A stretch of DNA of 64,000 nucleotides, from contig NC_046683.1 in assembly GCF_009870125.1 (NCBI RefSeq), positions 26,068,129 to 26,132,128 on the forward strand. The letters run 5' to 3'. Position 1 is the stretch's first letter. Every line of letters starts with the position of its first letter. The translations under genes and the position numbers were made by a program. Below, piece by piece: positions 39,501 through 45,721 of this stretch. This DNA is from Drosophila pseudoobscura. Its lineage: Eukaryota; Arthropoda; Insecta; Diptera; Drosophilidae. The notes beneath the pieces are model-generated. The model saw nothing but the letters and a program-made list of their open reading frames with translations, searched no databases and was not told where the DNA came from.

Positions 39501-39843
39501 ATCATGAACTGGCTCACATACATACAAATGTACGTATTTAAAATGAGAACACCACATCAATAGTGTCGACACATACACAACATGCTTTATGACTCATTAC
39601 AAAGAAAGTAATGTTAGTGAAATCAAGAAATGATTATTATGTTGTGAAATGGTTAATCCATTAGGTGTGGTGAACATGTAATGGTGTGGTAGCAGGTAAT
39701 GAAACATTTATTTTTATTTTTTCCTATACTGATAGTCACTGACCATTTTTGTTTGGAAAAATCAATGAACGACAAACATGTCGCACATAAATTTAAAAGG
39801 TTAGTATGCACTTACTCTGGCCTACTAATACTTTCAATGCCAT
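7941..39843 (-). CDS. Rop: Rop: Sec1/Munc18-family syntaxin-binding protein, 8 coding exons
   Basis: SM-family protein that binds syntaxin and is required for SNARE-mediated vesicle exocytosis, notably synaptic release. Coding exons on the minus strand in transcript order: 39816-39843, 25490-25669, 25279-25434, 24323-24426, 8918-9437, 8619-8854, 8399-8566, 7941-8348. All inner junctions have GT/AG ends (one donor is GTGCGC) and the phases fit. The sum is 1800 nt, that is 599 residues plus stop, matching the roughly 600-residue family length. It starts MALKVLVGQ and ends SLSKED. No frameshift or stop is seen, so the gene looks functional. Introns 1 and 4 are about 14.1 and 14.9 kb and full of transposons; the others are 50-852 bp. 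Identification rests on recognising the whole protein from D. melanogaster Rop. Confidence 0.95.
9581..11301 (-). mobile_element. Tc1-like transposon, defective copy 1
   Basis: 1721-bp element flanked by TA on both sides (9579-9580 and 11302-11303). Ends are CAGTATGTCAAGAAACTC and its inverse. Long inverted repeats of about 240 bp end in a second internal copy of the terminal motif (about 9793-9815 and 11070-11095), an IR/DR layout. It sits in Rop intron 4 in the same orientation as the gene. Confidence 0.93.
9875..10899 (-). pseudogene. Tc1-type transposase, three or more frameshifts
   Basis: Begins [17 protein letters not shown] with a paired helix-turn-helix region and a basic GRKRK linker, then the DDE domain. 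Reading frames break near 10440 (just before the first catalytic Asp), near 10120-10200 (after FYQDNDPKH) and near 10010 (after NLWAYFKKK). The C-terminal piece ends GGHTKY. Motifs QDNDPKH and [14 protein letters not shown] give D34E spacing. Related to the intact transposase at 37308-38354. Confidence 0.88.
11302..12549. other. Rop intron 4 sequence between two Tc1 copies
   Basis: AT-rich intron sequence without recognisable genes or repeats. The 80-codon frame at 11426-11668 (minus) does not resemble a known protein and is not part of Rop. Confidence 0.5.
12842..14964 (-). pseudogene. Tc1-type transposase, broken and interrupted
   Basis: Carries the same N-terminal open segment (14503-14964, [11 protein letters not shown]...) and the same frame breaks as copy 1, and is further split by a DINE insertion within the DDE domain. 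One visible residue difference is Gly to Asp in the basic linker (GDGRKRK). Confidence 0.88.
13199..14296 (+). mobile_element. DINE-1-like element, full length, inside Tc1 copy 2
   Basis: Comparing with the uninterrupted Tc1 copy 1 (ctgctttttaaatttg near 10230) fixes both ends. Left flank is CTGCTTTT, the element runs TATACCCG...CCCTCGT (1098 bp), right flank is TAAATTTG. Insertion between two Ts without target duplication is what is known of Helentrons. It has the GTCTGTCTGTCC core, inner AGTATCGGGTATA and a 3' hairpin. Confidence 0.93.
15465..15625 (+). repeat. DINE-1-like 3' fragment
   Basis: Matches the 3' third of the DINE copies ('tagcagattactgaatctg', 'tcaatttgcagtggctac') and ends in 'cttacaacgtttttcctcgg'. 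The hairpin and the inner inverted repeat are damaged. Confidence 0.65.
15746..15775 (+). repeat. Possible Tc1-type terminus
   Basis: 'cagcgacaaaataaaaagcc' is close to a segment at 35440-35462 (CAGTCAGCGACAAAAAAAAG) that begins CAGT after TA. The pair could be leftover ends of another Tc1/mariner family. Only short similarity supports this. Confidence 0.3.
15892..17177 (-). mobile_element. Tc1/mariner-superfamily element, D37E-type, about 1.29 kb
   Basis: Terminal inverted repeats ATAAGGAATGTGCCGAAAAG (left) and its inverse on the right, nearly perfect for about 29 bp. Inserted in a TATATA stretch of a DINE element, consistent with TA targeting. It encodes a broken transposase on the minus strand. 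A related solo end lies at 36062-36110. Confidence 0.82.
16109..17032 (-). pseudogene. D37E-type mariner-family transposase, broken
   Basis: The C-terminal 180-codon piece (16109-16651) holds the catalytic motifs [22 protein letters not shown] and [11 protein letters not shown]. The second Asp and the Glu are 37 residues apart. The N-terminal part is split over two more frames (16669-16887 and the [12 protein letters not shown] segment ending about 17032). Spacing and motifs fit the ITmD37E-like branch of the IS630/Tc1/mariner superfamily. The element is not autonomous. Confidence 0.8.
17955..19159. mobile_element. Non-autonomous TIR element split by a LINE
   Basis: Left end 17955-17987 begins GCTCGCGCACACTCTAGCTG. 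The inverse of 19127-19159 begins GCTCGCGCACACTGTAGCTG. About 30 of 33 positions match. Without the LINE at 18350-18949 the element is about 600 bp, has no ORF, and is rich in GAGCTGA/GCTGAAA motifs near both ends. No convincing target duplication was found, so the superfamily is unknown. Confidence 0.65.
18350..18949 (+). mobile_element. Jockey-clade LINE, 5'-truncated copy
   Basis: 600-bp insertion with poly(A) at 18938-18949, flanked by a 13-bp target duplication ACAAGTGATTGGC (18337-18349 and 18950-18962). The coding remnant (about 18405-18753) has the Jockey C-terminal signature [15 protein letters not shown] and [14 protein letters not shown]. It is an ordinary target-primed insertion of a severely 5'-truncated copy, with an untranslated tail of about 190 bp. 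Confidence 0.9.
19160..20319. other. Rop intron 4 sequence
   Basis: No gene or recognised repeat. It includes some moderately GC-rich sequence around 19540-19700 without an ORF of note. Confidence 0.45.
20320..20975 (+). mobile_element. LINE 3' end (I/Jockey-like superfamily)
   Basis: A 5'-truncated non-LTR element. It has a 187-codon C-terminal ORF2 remnant (20332-20895) and ends in an AATAAATAAATAAATAAA simple repeat at 20955-20975. A related, inverted relic is at 34490-35080. Confidence 0.82.
20332..20895 (+). pseudogene. LINE ORF2 C-terminal fragment, open
   Basis: Contains [23 protein letters not shown] and [12 protein letters not shown] (quoted in short parts), the post-RT thumb region typical of insect non-LTR elements, then [12 protein letters not shown]. 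The frame is open to its natural stop although the 5' nine-tenths of the element is missing. The reverse-transcriptase active site is absent, so it has no function. Confidence 0.8.
20976..21459. other. Rop intron 4 sequence
   Basis: No gene recognised. The 92-codon open frame at 21125-21403 has no features I know and no conserved motif. Confidence 0.4.
21460..22505 (+). mobile_element. DINE-1-like element, full-length copy
   Basis: Begins TATACCCGATACTCAAAATG after a T run, has a shortened GTCTGTCTGTCCGTCC core, inner AGTATCGGGTATA, the GAGTTGC...GCAACTC hairpin and the end CCCCCTCGT. About 1046 bp, with more divergence than the copies at 1611 and 13199. Confidence 0.85.
22562..22981 (+). 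other. Unrecognised 139-codon ORF in intron 4
   Basis: Protein-like composition, with segments such as [18 protein letters not shown] and [15 protein letters not shown] do not recognise the family; it loosely recalls hAT-type transposases, but no catalytic motif is visible. It begins 56 bp after the DINE element, so its 5' part may have been displaced. It could be a transposon or gene fragment, and is plus strand, opposite to Rop. Confidence 0.35.
22982..24322. other. Rop intron 4 sequence, near exon 4
   Basis: Contains an INE-1-like block at about 23484-23610 (AGCTGCCATAGGAAGAATTG). A GC-richer stretch at 23150-23400 could be a solo LTR but has no clear ends. The rest is AT-rich and unassigned. 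Confidence 0.4.
24323..25669 (-). CDS. Rop: Rop coding exons 2-4 cluster
   Basis: Exon 2 (25490-25669) begins [15 protein letters not shown] and carries the Sec1 N-terminal strand [15 protein letters not shown]. Exon 3 (25279-25434) has [19 protein letters not shown]. Exon 4 (24323-24426) has [12 protein letters not shown] and ends YECQ. Together these form the N-terminal domain that contacts syntaxin. Intron 2 is 55 bp and intron 3 is 852 bp. Intron 3 carries a TA microsatellite close to the exon 4 acceptor. Confidence 0.93.
24480..24526. repeat. TA dinucleotide microsatellite
   Basis: About 40 bp of near-perfect (TA)n within Rop intron 3, some 55 bp on the upstream side of the exon 4 acceptor. 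Flanked by TATG/CATA-rich sequence. Confidence 0.9.
25808..26124 (-). repeat. 3' LTR of the intronic BEL/Pao element
   Basis: About 317 bp, aligned by eye with 30757-31148 through 'gtggctgagctgaagccg', 'gaactaaaagacgacggc' and 'agcgggagagcgcagcag'. It lacks the about 60-bp internal repeat present in the other LTR. Confidence 0.85.
26091..28890 (-). pseudogene. BEL/Pao pol remnant (RT, RNase H, partial integrase)
   Basis: Pieces in order on the minus strand: RT N-terminal part (28396-28755), RT palm with FYGDDFISG (27715-28320), RNase H with [16 protein letters not shown] (27465-27728), connection/integrase N-terminal part (26954-27454) and the BEL integrase C-terminal tail (26091-26405). Multiple stops and frameshifts. 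The integrase core with its catalytic triad is largely deleted between about 26450 and 26700. Not functional. Confidence 0.8.
28895..30508 (-). CDS. BEL/Pao Gag-protease ORF, 537 codons, open
   Basis: Encodes the Pao-type Gag domain (region [19 protein letters not shown]), then zinc knuckles ([38 protein letters not shown]) and a retropepsin-like segment with the active site [11 protein letters not shown] near residue 440. Gag packages the element RNA and the protease processes the polyprotein. The frame is open for 537 codons, although pol just downstream is broken and the LTRs are diverged. It ends at a stop inside the protease region, where an intact element would read on into RT. Confidence 0.82.
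   Translation of the reverse strand: MSCILALASIHCRLSGISFHNELEALDQNEIGSELREIFDTLFISLKAELLAAVEVSQSHAAAHSTTLPSHSGHSTIIIAHKQRLPELKVPKFSGGYLEFSDFMAMFKSVIEADADLSDIEKFQHLRSCLADAALDPVRSLELSSANYRAALDILNKRSNNKRLVFQAHIKKILELKRVDSPSAKRLREFSDAVNLHMRALQTLETAEEISGFMVINMLLQKLDSKTQTKWEEHTSSDAIPTTEEFYEFLQQRCQKMERLEYATATHASSDQVGKNHSYTQVKKTFVASNSSADPSVCVFCHSAGHGIYSCKIFGNLSPLLCHKEVKKLSLCFNCLKPGHRTRACNSGKCRVCGGRHHSLLHIDSIQPTTQSCPGIIPPDLAVQPDTLSVAQNSASSSSLPSSTSLVAQGLHSDVVLLATAVVLVKNRSDVLVPCRAILDSGSQLHLVTSRFAQQLQLRRTQSSALVSGLGDTSVSTEGSTISICMHSRTSAYTTTLTALIAPTITDSQPSMTVNVSDWSIPSNIQLADPAFLIFSA
30757..31148 (-). repeat. 5' LTR of the intronic BEL/Pao element
   Basis: About 392 bp, TGTTTGAG...CCCGAACA. Contains two copies of 'attgccgaagtggcggcg' separated by a short spacer, absent from the other LTR. 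Confidence 0.85.
31149..31593. other. Rop intron 1 sequence
   Basis: AT-rich with long T and A runs. No feature recognised. Confidence 0.45.
31594..32420 (+). mobile_element. DINE-1-like element, 5'-truncated
   Basis: Starts at 'gatttgtggtgaaagtggat', lacking the terminal TATACCCGATACT, and continues through the GTCTGTCTGTCCGTCC core to AGTATCGGGTATA and a damaged 3' hairpin ending near 'cgccttgtt'. More diverged than the full copies. Confidence 0.75.
32421..32889. other. Rop intron 1 sequence
   Basis: No recognisable gene or repeat. Confidence 0.4.
32890..33470 (+). pseudogene. Tc1/Tc3-like transposase relic
   Basis: A helix-turn-helix-like part (about 32940-33170, with [18 protein letters not shown]) is followed by the DDE start. 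The plus frame near 33287 reads FSDEKK, then [16 protein letters not shown] and [11 protein letters not shown] in shifting frames. Several frameshifts and stops, with no C-terminal part and no terminal repeats seen. The same family left a shorter fragment at 2770-2990. Confidence 0.65.
33536..34117 (+). mobile_element. DINE-1-like element, 5'-truncated
   Basis: Begins within the core ('gttcgtccctatgaacgcct') and runs to TATCGGGTATAAGTGTAGAG, a damaged hairpin and 'ttcaccctcgtt'. It has an internal deletion relative to full copies. Confidence 0.72.
34118..34489. other. Rop intron 1 sequence
   Basis: No feature recognised. Slightly GC-rich near 34180-34250. Confidence 0.4.
34490..35080 (-). 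pseudogene. LINE ORF2 relic (RT to thumb), inverse orientation
   Basis: Minus-strand frames contain [17 protein letters not shown] and [20 protein letters not shown], closely similar to the LINE end at 20332-20895. Further upstream is an RT palm remnant reading LMYADDVKV near 34930-34960. Frames are broken. It is an older copy of the same or a sister LINE family. Confidence 0.72.
35081..36061. other. Rop intron 1 sequence with a possible Tc1 end
   Basis: 35090-35430 is GC-richer and may belong to a retroelement, but I cannot assign it. At 35438 'TACAGTCAGCGACAAAAAAA' looks like a TA plus CAGT Tc1-type terminus and resembles 15746-15775. The rest is AT-rich with a long T run near 35665. Confidence 0.35.
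36062..36180 (+). repeat. Solo end of the D37E-type mariner element
   Basis: 'aagaaatgtgccgaaaagaa' followed by GCTGCACACTTTTT matches the terminal repeat of the element at 15892-17177. The rest of the element is missing, cut off where the DINE copy begins. Confidence 0.65.
36183..36683 (-). mobile_element. DINE-1-like element, inverse orientation, internally deleted
   Basis: Starts with the inverse of the 3' end (CGAGGGGGAACGTTGTGAG), then TATACCCGATACTTAGTCAG and blocks in reverse, then an expanded GGAC-repeat core (about 36570-36620). It stops at 'tttatggggtcggaaa' without the 5' terminus. The middle is deleted. Confidence 0.8.
36684..36900 (+). pseudogene. LINE RNase H fragment
   Basis: The plus frame reads [13 protein letters not shown] near 36832-36870, the RNase H active-site motif (TDGSK) found in I/R1/LOA-type non-LTR elements. 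Short and out of context, wedged between a DINE and a Tc1 element. Confidence 0.6.
36916..38643 (+). mobile_element. Tc1-like transposon, apparently complete
   Basis: 1728 bp flanked by TA (36914-36915 and 38644-38645). Terminal repeats CAGTATGTCTATTAATTGTT and its inverse match at 28 of 29 positions. A second internal copy of the terminal motif lies near 37129-37155 (TGTCTATTAATTCTTTGCAA). The single ORF is intact. It lies in Rop intron 1 opposite to the gene. Confidence 0.93.
37308..38354 (+). CDS. Tc1-type DD34E transposase, intact, 348 residues
   Basis: Cuts and inserts the transposon by DDE chemistry at TA sites. It starts [18 protein letters not shown]; this ATG is preferred over one 14 codons upstream because the related copies also start MPGKR. 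Order: first helix-turn-helix (about residues 10-50), basic GRPKKLSRR linker, second helix-turn-helix, then the DDE domain with [18 protein letters not shown] and [11 protein letters not shown]. The Asp of QDND and the Glu are 34 residues apart. It ends ANGGHTKY like its relatives. No stop or frameshift is seen, so this copy could be active. Confidence 0.93.
   Translation: MPGKRTEDNLIQLVYFNYGKGKTAKELANMFNIKLRTVYNIIQRAEKENRLELQSSTGRPKKLSRRDCSKILKTVENKPQTSLRELVNDIKINLNKTVCPETVRKVLNVHRYSSHVARKKPLLSTANIEKRLNFAIFNVDKPPEYWNDVIFCDETKIMLYYNDGPGKVWRKPNTALQSKNIVPTVKFGKLSVMVWGCISSKGVGELRIFNEIMTKEFYLDILRNELTKSAQNFGFVDPQNTSKLKYKLYQDNDPKHKSFLCRTWLLYNCNKVIDTPPQSPDLNPIENLWALLKKRVAKRRPTSKSHLIQCINEEWLKIPEYYDINVLISSMSRRLRGVLDANGGHTKY
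38644..39809. other. Rop intron 1 sequence near exon 1
   Basis: No gene recognised. A pair of inverted 16-17 bp segments (TAGACTTTGCTAACTG at about 38899 and CAGTTTAGCAAAGTCTA at about 38998) could bound a tiny foldback element. Confidence 0.4.
39816..39843 (-). CDS. Rop: Rop coding exon 1 (28 nt)
   Basis: Reads ATG then eight codons (MALKVLVGQ) plus one base, followed by a consensus donor GTAAGT at 39810-39815. The leftover A joins the AA at the start of exon 2 to make the Lys codon that follows Gln in the family. It is preceded upstream by CTGTTAAG. Too short for ORF finding, but the match to the known N terminus and the exact phase fit make it convincing. Confidence 0.9.
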
Positions 39844-40187
39844 CTTAACAGAGCAAAAACGCAATTCAACCAAGTACTGCAAACACACAGAAATATTTTT
39901 GGCACACCAAATGCTTTTAAGCTGGTTCTAATTTGTAGTTTTGATGGAGTTGAGAAAACTAGAAATGATGTTACTTAGCGATATATCTGATATATAAACG
40001 ATATAAACGAAATTTTCTGATCGATATTTTTTACCATTGGCGGTATTCCACCAATTGCTTTTGATGTGATAACTGTGTGGTTGCGAATGACTCGCATTCG
40101 AAAATGAATTTAATAACAATGTTCTGATGCTTAAAACCCTTTCTCGGGATCTTAGTCTGATTTTTAGACTGCACTTTCGGTCAATTA
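39844..40187 (-). promoter_or_regulatory. Rop 5' flank, presumed 5' UTR and promoter
   Basis: 344 bp between the Rop start codon and the LINE relic. It includes 'tgatcgatatt' (about 40019), close to the DREF site TATCGATA, and repeated ATATCG/CGATAT motifs around 39977-40030. Transcription start and promoter activity are inferred only from position. Confidence 0.4.
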
Positions 40188-40189
40188 TC

Positions 40190-42612
40190 ATGAGCGGGTG
40201 AAGCCGATTGCTCCAAGGAAGGATTCCAGCGAGCCCATGCCGGCGATCGACTTAATGACTCCACGGTTAGTGGCCGCCACCTCGACTGAGGTCATTGACT
40301 TGGGATCAGCCGCTGCTCCACCATCTGATTTGGAGGGCTTCATTACAGTCAGATGGAAAGAGAGGAAGAATCGAAACAAACAACTTAATCGTCTTGTTGG
40401 TGTTGCTCCGTGCTGTGAGCCGTTGAGTGTGATGCAGAGCAACAAATACCTTCATATTGGTAAATTTTCTACTAAGACGGGGCCAGAGGCGGTGATGAAA
40501 TTCTGCTTTGAAATTCGTAAGCTGTAAACTTTGGGCCCCTGAACCCCTTTCGTGTGGGCTTTGATGACAAATTCTGGGAAGTATCGGTAAGGGTTTCCCG
40601 CTTTGTGCACAGAGACCGGCAGCTTATTTGATAGCAGTTAATTTGCGTACAGCTGTGCGGACGTCCACGCCAACTCCGGGAGCTCCAGATCCATCCACTT
40701 CAAAAAACCCCCAGTAAACGGCGACTCTGGTTTTATGATCGCCACTTCTCCACAACATATTCTGCTTGCACTTTTTTTACTTTTTGCTATGAGCAACAGC
40801 CCTTTGTTTCATTTTTGGCGATCTCCAATCACACAACAACAAAACATTTTTCTTCACTCTGCACTTTGTGCGATATTCACTCGGTTTCTGCTGGATCAGA
40901 CGACGATGCTGGCGGACTTTCTCGAGTACGCACGCTTCTAACGTCATCATTCCAACAATTACCGCTATAGCAAGGCTTCGTGTGCTATACTTGCGCCGTC
41001 GCTGCTCTCGACATTTGGGTAGAGTCAGAAACCCGACATAGCAAACCTTTTTACCTTTTTTTTAACTCCAATTCTGAGCCATACGAAGCTTGGCATAATT
41101 TCGATATCTTAAACTCTATTCCCTGGTCGATATTGGCATACTTGGTGTACAGTTTGGAGGCAATTGATGAAAGGAAAATTCTTGATGGCAACTGCGTTCA
41201 GTGAGCCTCTTATAATTCTTCATAAGTTCGCTGTTAACAGGTCGGTTTACTGGCAAGTGGAACGTTGCCACGATTACGCCAATTTTTAAGAAAGGTGCCA
41301 AAAATTGATCTCTAATTATAGACCAATTGCCAAATCAGCAAATTTTTCAAAACTTCTTGAGCGAATTGGTAGATAGATCATTTTCCTCATGGAGGCCGAC
41401 ATTAGCCCAAATCAGTATGGTTTTATGCTGAGTAGATCAACGGGCACTAATCTTATCGCTTTTTGTAATTTCTGTACTCGTGTGTTTGAAATGCACGCTC
41501 AAGTAAATGTTGTGTATACTGACTTTGCTAAGGCCATTGACAAAGTCTCCCACTGTGCCCTAATAGCCAAGCTGCATCGGTTAGGAATTCATTCCTGCCT
41601 GCTCAGTTGTTTTAGATCAAATTTTGAGCTGCGATAGGATGTCGTATTGGTAAGTGCAAAGCTTTCCGACTCATTCTTCGCTATTTCCGGCCTTCCACAG
41701 GGAAGTGCACTTGGCCCACTACTGTTCTTAATATTTATCAACGGCATATGTATCAGCATTCAAGCTTCTGAGCATCTGCTTTATGCTGATAATCTTAAAA
41801 TCTTCCGATCTCTCAAAACCTTATGTGACCTTATGTTCTTCAGTGCGACCTGGATAGAGTTTCTCTTTGTTGCAGACTTAAGTCGTTTTCTCCCAACTTT
41901 AGCAAATTTTACTTTGTTTTTTTTAGTAAGTGTGTCCTCAATGTGTTAGCCGCATATATTGAATAGATGGCCATCCTCTCTATAGGGGTCATATTGGACT
42001 CAAAATCTTTTTGTAGAGCGCTTGAATTTAATATTGCCAAAAGCCTATGCTATGTTCGGCATCGTTAAGCGAAATCATCCCAGTTCAGGGACCCGTATAC
42101 GAAGCTAAGTCTGTACTCATTCCTTGTGCGCTGGAGACTTGAGTACGCTTCAATGGTTTGGAATCCCAGTGGGGTCGTTCAAATTTCTCGCATCCAGAGA
42201 CTGCAAAGAAAGAGTCTGAAATTGGCACTCCAGCCTTTGCCAGAATGCAGATGTCGCCTCGTGCATCTTTCCTCCCTTGAGGATCGAAGGACCATTGCGG
42301 CCCAGATCATTATTTATGACCTCCTAGTGGGTATCATCGATTGCCCTGACCAGCTTAGTAGGATGGGCTTCAGTACGCCTGCCAGGAGCCTAAAGCTTCA
42401 TTCTTTGTAGTTGATCTCCACCGGACCAATTATGGCTTTAATGAGCCCATTTGCCGGGCGCTTCGCCAGCACAATACGCTGCCAGCTGGAATGCGTTTTG
42501 ACTTTTGACATGGGCTTTGACTTATATCTTTTTAAAATATATATAAGTAAGTCTAGCCAGTTAGGGTTATTTTAATTCCATTGGCAAATCATAATAAAAA
42601 AAAAAAATGTTA
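40190..42612 (+). pseudogene. Decayed Jockey/I-like LINE
   Basis: ORF1 remnant (40198-40527) with GFITVRWKERKNRNKQL. Truncated ORF2 with RT pieces NQYGFMLSRSTGTNLI (about 41405), TDFAKAIDKVSH, SGLPQGSALGPLLFLIFING (41690 region) and LLYADNLKIF, where the usual ADD is ADN. The thumb region is at 42126-42410 (LEYASMVWNP). It ends near 42612 in an A-rich tail. Many stops and a large loss between ORF1 and RT. It is inserted about 350 bp from the Rop start codon. Confidence 0.8.
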
Positions 42613-44884
42613 AAAAAAAAAATACTCCACCAGCAATAAAACCTCTTAAATTCGCTCAACGCCTTTTTGTAGATGTTAGCGAAGTCATTCGGTAACAAGG
42701 GACAAACAAACAGGGTTGGCCCAAGTCAAATTAACCCTTTCGCATGTGAAGTGCAATTGTGTGTGAGATTTTGGTGAACCGAAAGATCACGCGCACCGCC
42801 TGGGATATCAACGGATGGAATTAAGTATACCAATTGTTAAGACCTTAAAAGAAAAGTCTAGACATTTGCAAGTTGACTTTAAATTCAAACTAAATTTTAT
42901 TCTTAAAATCAGAGCCTTATATGTGATTTGACAATGAGGTAGGAGGTACAATTTGGCAGTTTATAATTATCGTTAGACCTAAGCAGAGGATACACTTCAA
43001 TGAGGGTGTCTATTTGAGTACATGCTTACATTAGTTTTATTTTAGGACCGCATTTGTTAAGTGTTTTCTCCACTTGTGTTTTGTTGTCGTATTAATGGGT
43101 TACAGATCGCTGTTTACACCAGTGCAGTCATAACTTGTCTACTTTATGTGATTTCTTTAGATTTCTGTGTTGTTACATGAGTGAATGGGTACAATAATCT
43201 ATTTATGTTTAAACATTCTGCAAGGGGCCGAAAGTGGCATTGTATTGACGATAATAAGTTCATGTTTGAACACCAATCGTGGTATTTTGGTCGAAGGAAG
43301 CTTGGACGTAAGAAATGGCTGTCGAAAAGTTATCGATTCGAAAGTTTGAAATCCATGTGCACTAATATGCATTTTTTTGTTTATATTTCAGAAGAAAATG
43401 GCGAAATGTTAGTCCAAATAATAATTTAGAAAAAAATCGAAGTTTTGATAGAAAAATTTGCGGGGGCGGTGGCACTTGTGAAGCTACAAATAAAAAAAGA
43501 GCCAAAAGTAGCAGAAAATTACATAATCGACGACGGAGTTGGAGCATTTCAACTCGATAATAACTCCGGAGCGCACCGATTTCTTTGTGAGTGGTAGCCT
43601 ATCTTTCCATGGCAGCTAATTAATGTTTTTTTTCCATTATTTTCTTTTATCAGACTAACAAATTACGGAACGTAATAGGGACGAGCCCATCAATGTCAAG
43701 AAGTTTAAAAAATATGGTGCACGAGAGGATTATTTTGGAGTAAAATTTATTTGGAACTTCGGGGAAGAGTTCCCTTGGAAGTTTCAAGGAATTTTATAAT
43801 GTCCTGGAAAAAATACTTAAAAAAACATAATAATTGATTAATTAATCCATATTACTTCAGCGGCGGTGAAAATAAAAATACCGAACGAGCAAACTGAAAA
43901 GGCCATTCGCAAGGCTCTTCATAATATTAAGAATAGTGCCTTTCTGAAGAGCTCAAGATCAAATCAAACAAATCCAAGGCTCTGAACACCGCAGAAAAGA
44001 ATTACATTTTCTATAAATAAAGCAAATTGACAAAAATTACCAAATTAATGTTTTTCCATATTAAATGCATTCATTTTCGACAAAAATTATCGCTTATTAA
44101 GTGCATGATTTTTCGAAAAATATCATCGCTTATAAAATGCATGATGACAGTGTCATCATGCCATAGGATCTTTCCATGTTAATGTCAACAGCTTAGCGTA
44201 TGGCGGATCATCAACTATGTCATCGACGGAAGTGACGCTGTCATCGACATGATAGTAGATGAGTCATCGAAGGCCCGTACTGCAGGGCCAGAACTCTAAA
44301 AAACGAAAAGATCATACATATACAGTAGATAGTAGATATATATGTAGATAGTATCTAATAGATACATACAGATCATCACATATTTTTGTGAAATCATATT
44401 GTGCGTGCAATACTCACTCATGCAGAGCGTTGCTGTGCTGGTTGGCTCCTGATACACGCAATTTGAATTACCTTTTGGTTTGAAAGGAGCTATCTCACAA
44501 GCCAATTACCTTCGCATACTCCTCTATTGGTAGCTTCAGTCATCGAATGATAGGAATCAATTTCGAAGTTATATACTAAATACCAGGAGTTCAAATCTAC
44601 CTTGACCAATTCTTATTAATGCTCAACCGGCATTGGAATTATCCTTCACGTTCAGAATTAATTGTTTATCAACAAAATTCCTTTCGCTGTTGGTAGGCTG
44701 TAAATTTCCTTCAATTCTGTTCCTATTCTTTTTCCTGGAAGCACCAATGTTTCTAATAAGTTATCTTCTATTTATGCTTTTTCTCCCTTTAACTGTATAG
44801 GTTTTAAAATATTTGGCTTTAGTCTACCACGATTAATATCTATCAGTAGTAGTAATAACTGCTGATTGAATTTTATCGAACTTT
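42613..44884. other. Unassigned sequence
   Basis: No gene recognised over 2.3 kb. It holds a short odd palindrome at 44139-44161 and repeated 'ttaagtgcatgattttcga'-like lines near 44050-44140. I looked for Ras64B (G-domain start KLVVVGGGGVGKSA) here on both strands and did not see it. Confidence 0.4.
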
Positions 44885-45486
44885 TCAATCAAGGAGCTTA
44901 GTTGCTTTGTTACCATAAAGAAATTGATAGATTCCTTGTACACATAAAAACTTTCCTTTAATGTCTTCTACCCTAGCTCTCATACTTCTAAAGTTTAAAT
45001 TTATATCCTCGATAGTTCTTTTGAGGATATTTACCGTTGACTCTACCACTGATGTTTGTTTCTTAATTTCATCATCTAGGTTATGTTGGTTTTCTAATAA
45101 ATTTTTCATATTTCCTTCCAACGTTTCCCTATCTTCGGCGTCTATTATTCCAAACAATATATGATAAAGTGATAAAGTCTTTCTTTTATTCTCCTGAGTT
45201 ATGAAAAGTTTATTATTTTTATCCAAGTCTGCAATGTTTCTTTCCGCGTTTAGATAACATTATTGCATTGATCTTCAAAAGTATAAAGCTTACCACACAC
45301 AACTCTCATTTTCCCAATCAATTCTTTCCCCTTTCTTATCATTTGAAAATACGGGTCAATGTTATAATAAACAATTAAATCCCAGGACGAGGCGACTATG
45401 TCCCATAGCTCACAAATAACTGTTGACACTTTCGGCGTGTCTGATAAACACCTCTCATACAATAGCCCAAAAGATGCGGAAAACAT
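44885..45486 (-). pseudogene. Errantivirus-type env relic
   Basis: Two minus-strand frames: 45250-45486, starting with a hydrophobic leader-like stretch, and 44885-45226, with LFGIIDAEDRETLEGNMKNL and a heptad-like segment rich in Asn/Gln/Lys. The pattern resembles the stem region after the fusion-peptide area of insect errantivirus envelope proteins. The reading frame is broken between the two and no pol or LTR was found next to it, so it is a dead fragment. The family assignment is by pattern only. Confidence 0.5.
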
Positions 45487-45721
45487 GAATAAGTAAACAT
45501 AAACACGAAAAAAACTAAAAACACACTTTACTCAGACTTTACTCAGACTTACTTTTTTGGTTTTGCTCATTTAAAGACACTTTTGCTGTGAGCGCTTGAC
45601 CGTCGTTTGCGAGCTATGCTATTTCAACGTCCCCCATCGGGTCCAAATATATCGAAGTGGTTCATTATTTCAATTGACCACTTCGCCGTTCCTCTGGCAG
45701 CAATGTTTGCATTTGATACTT

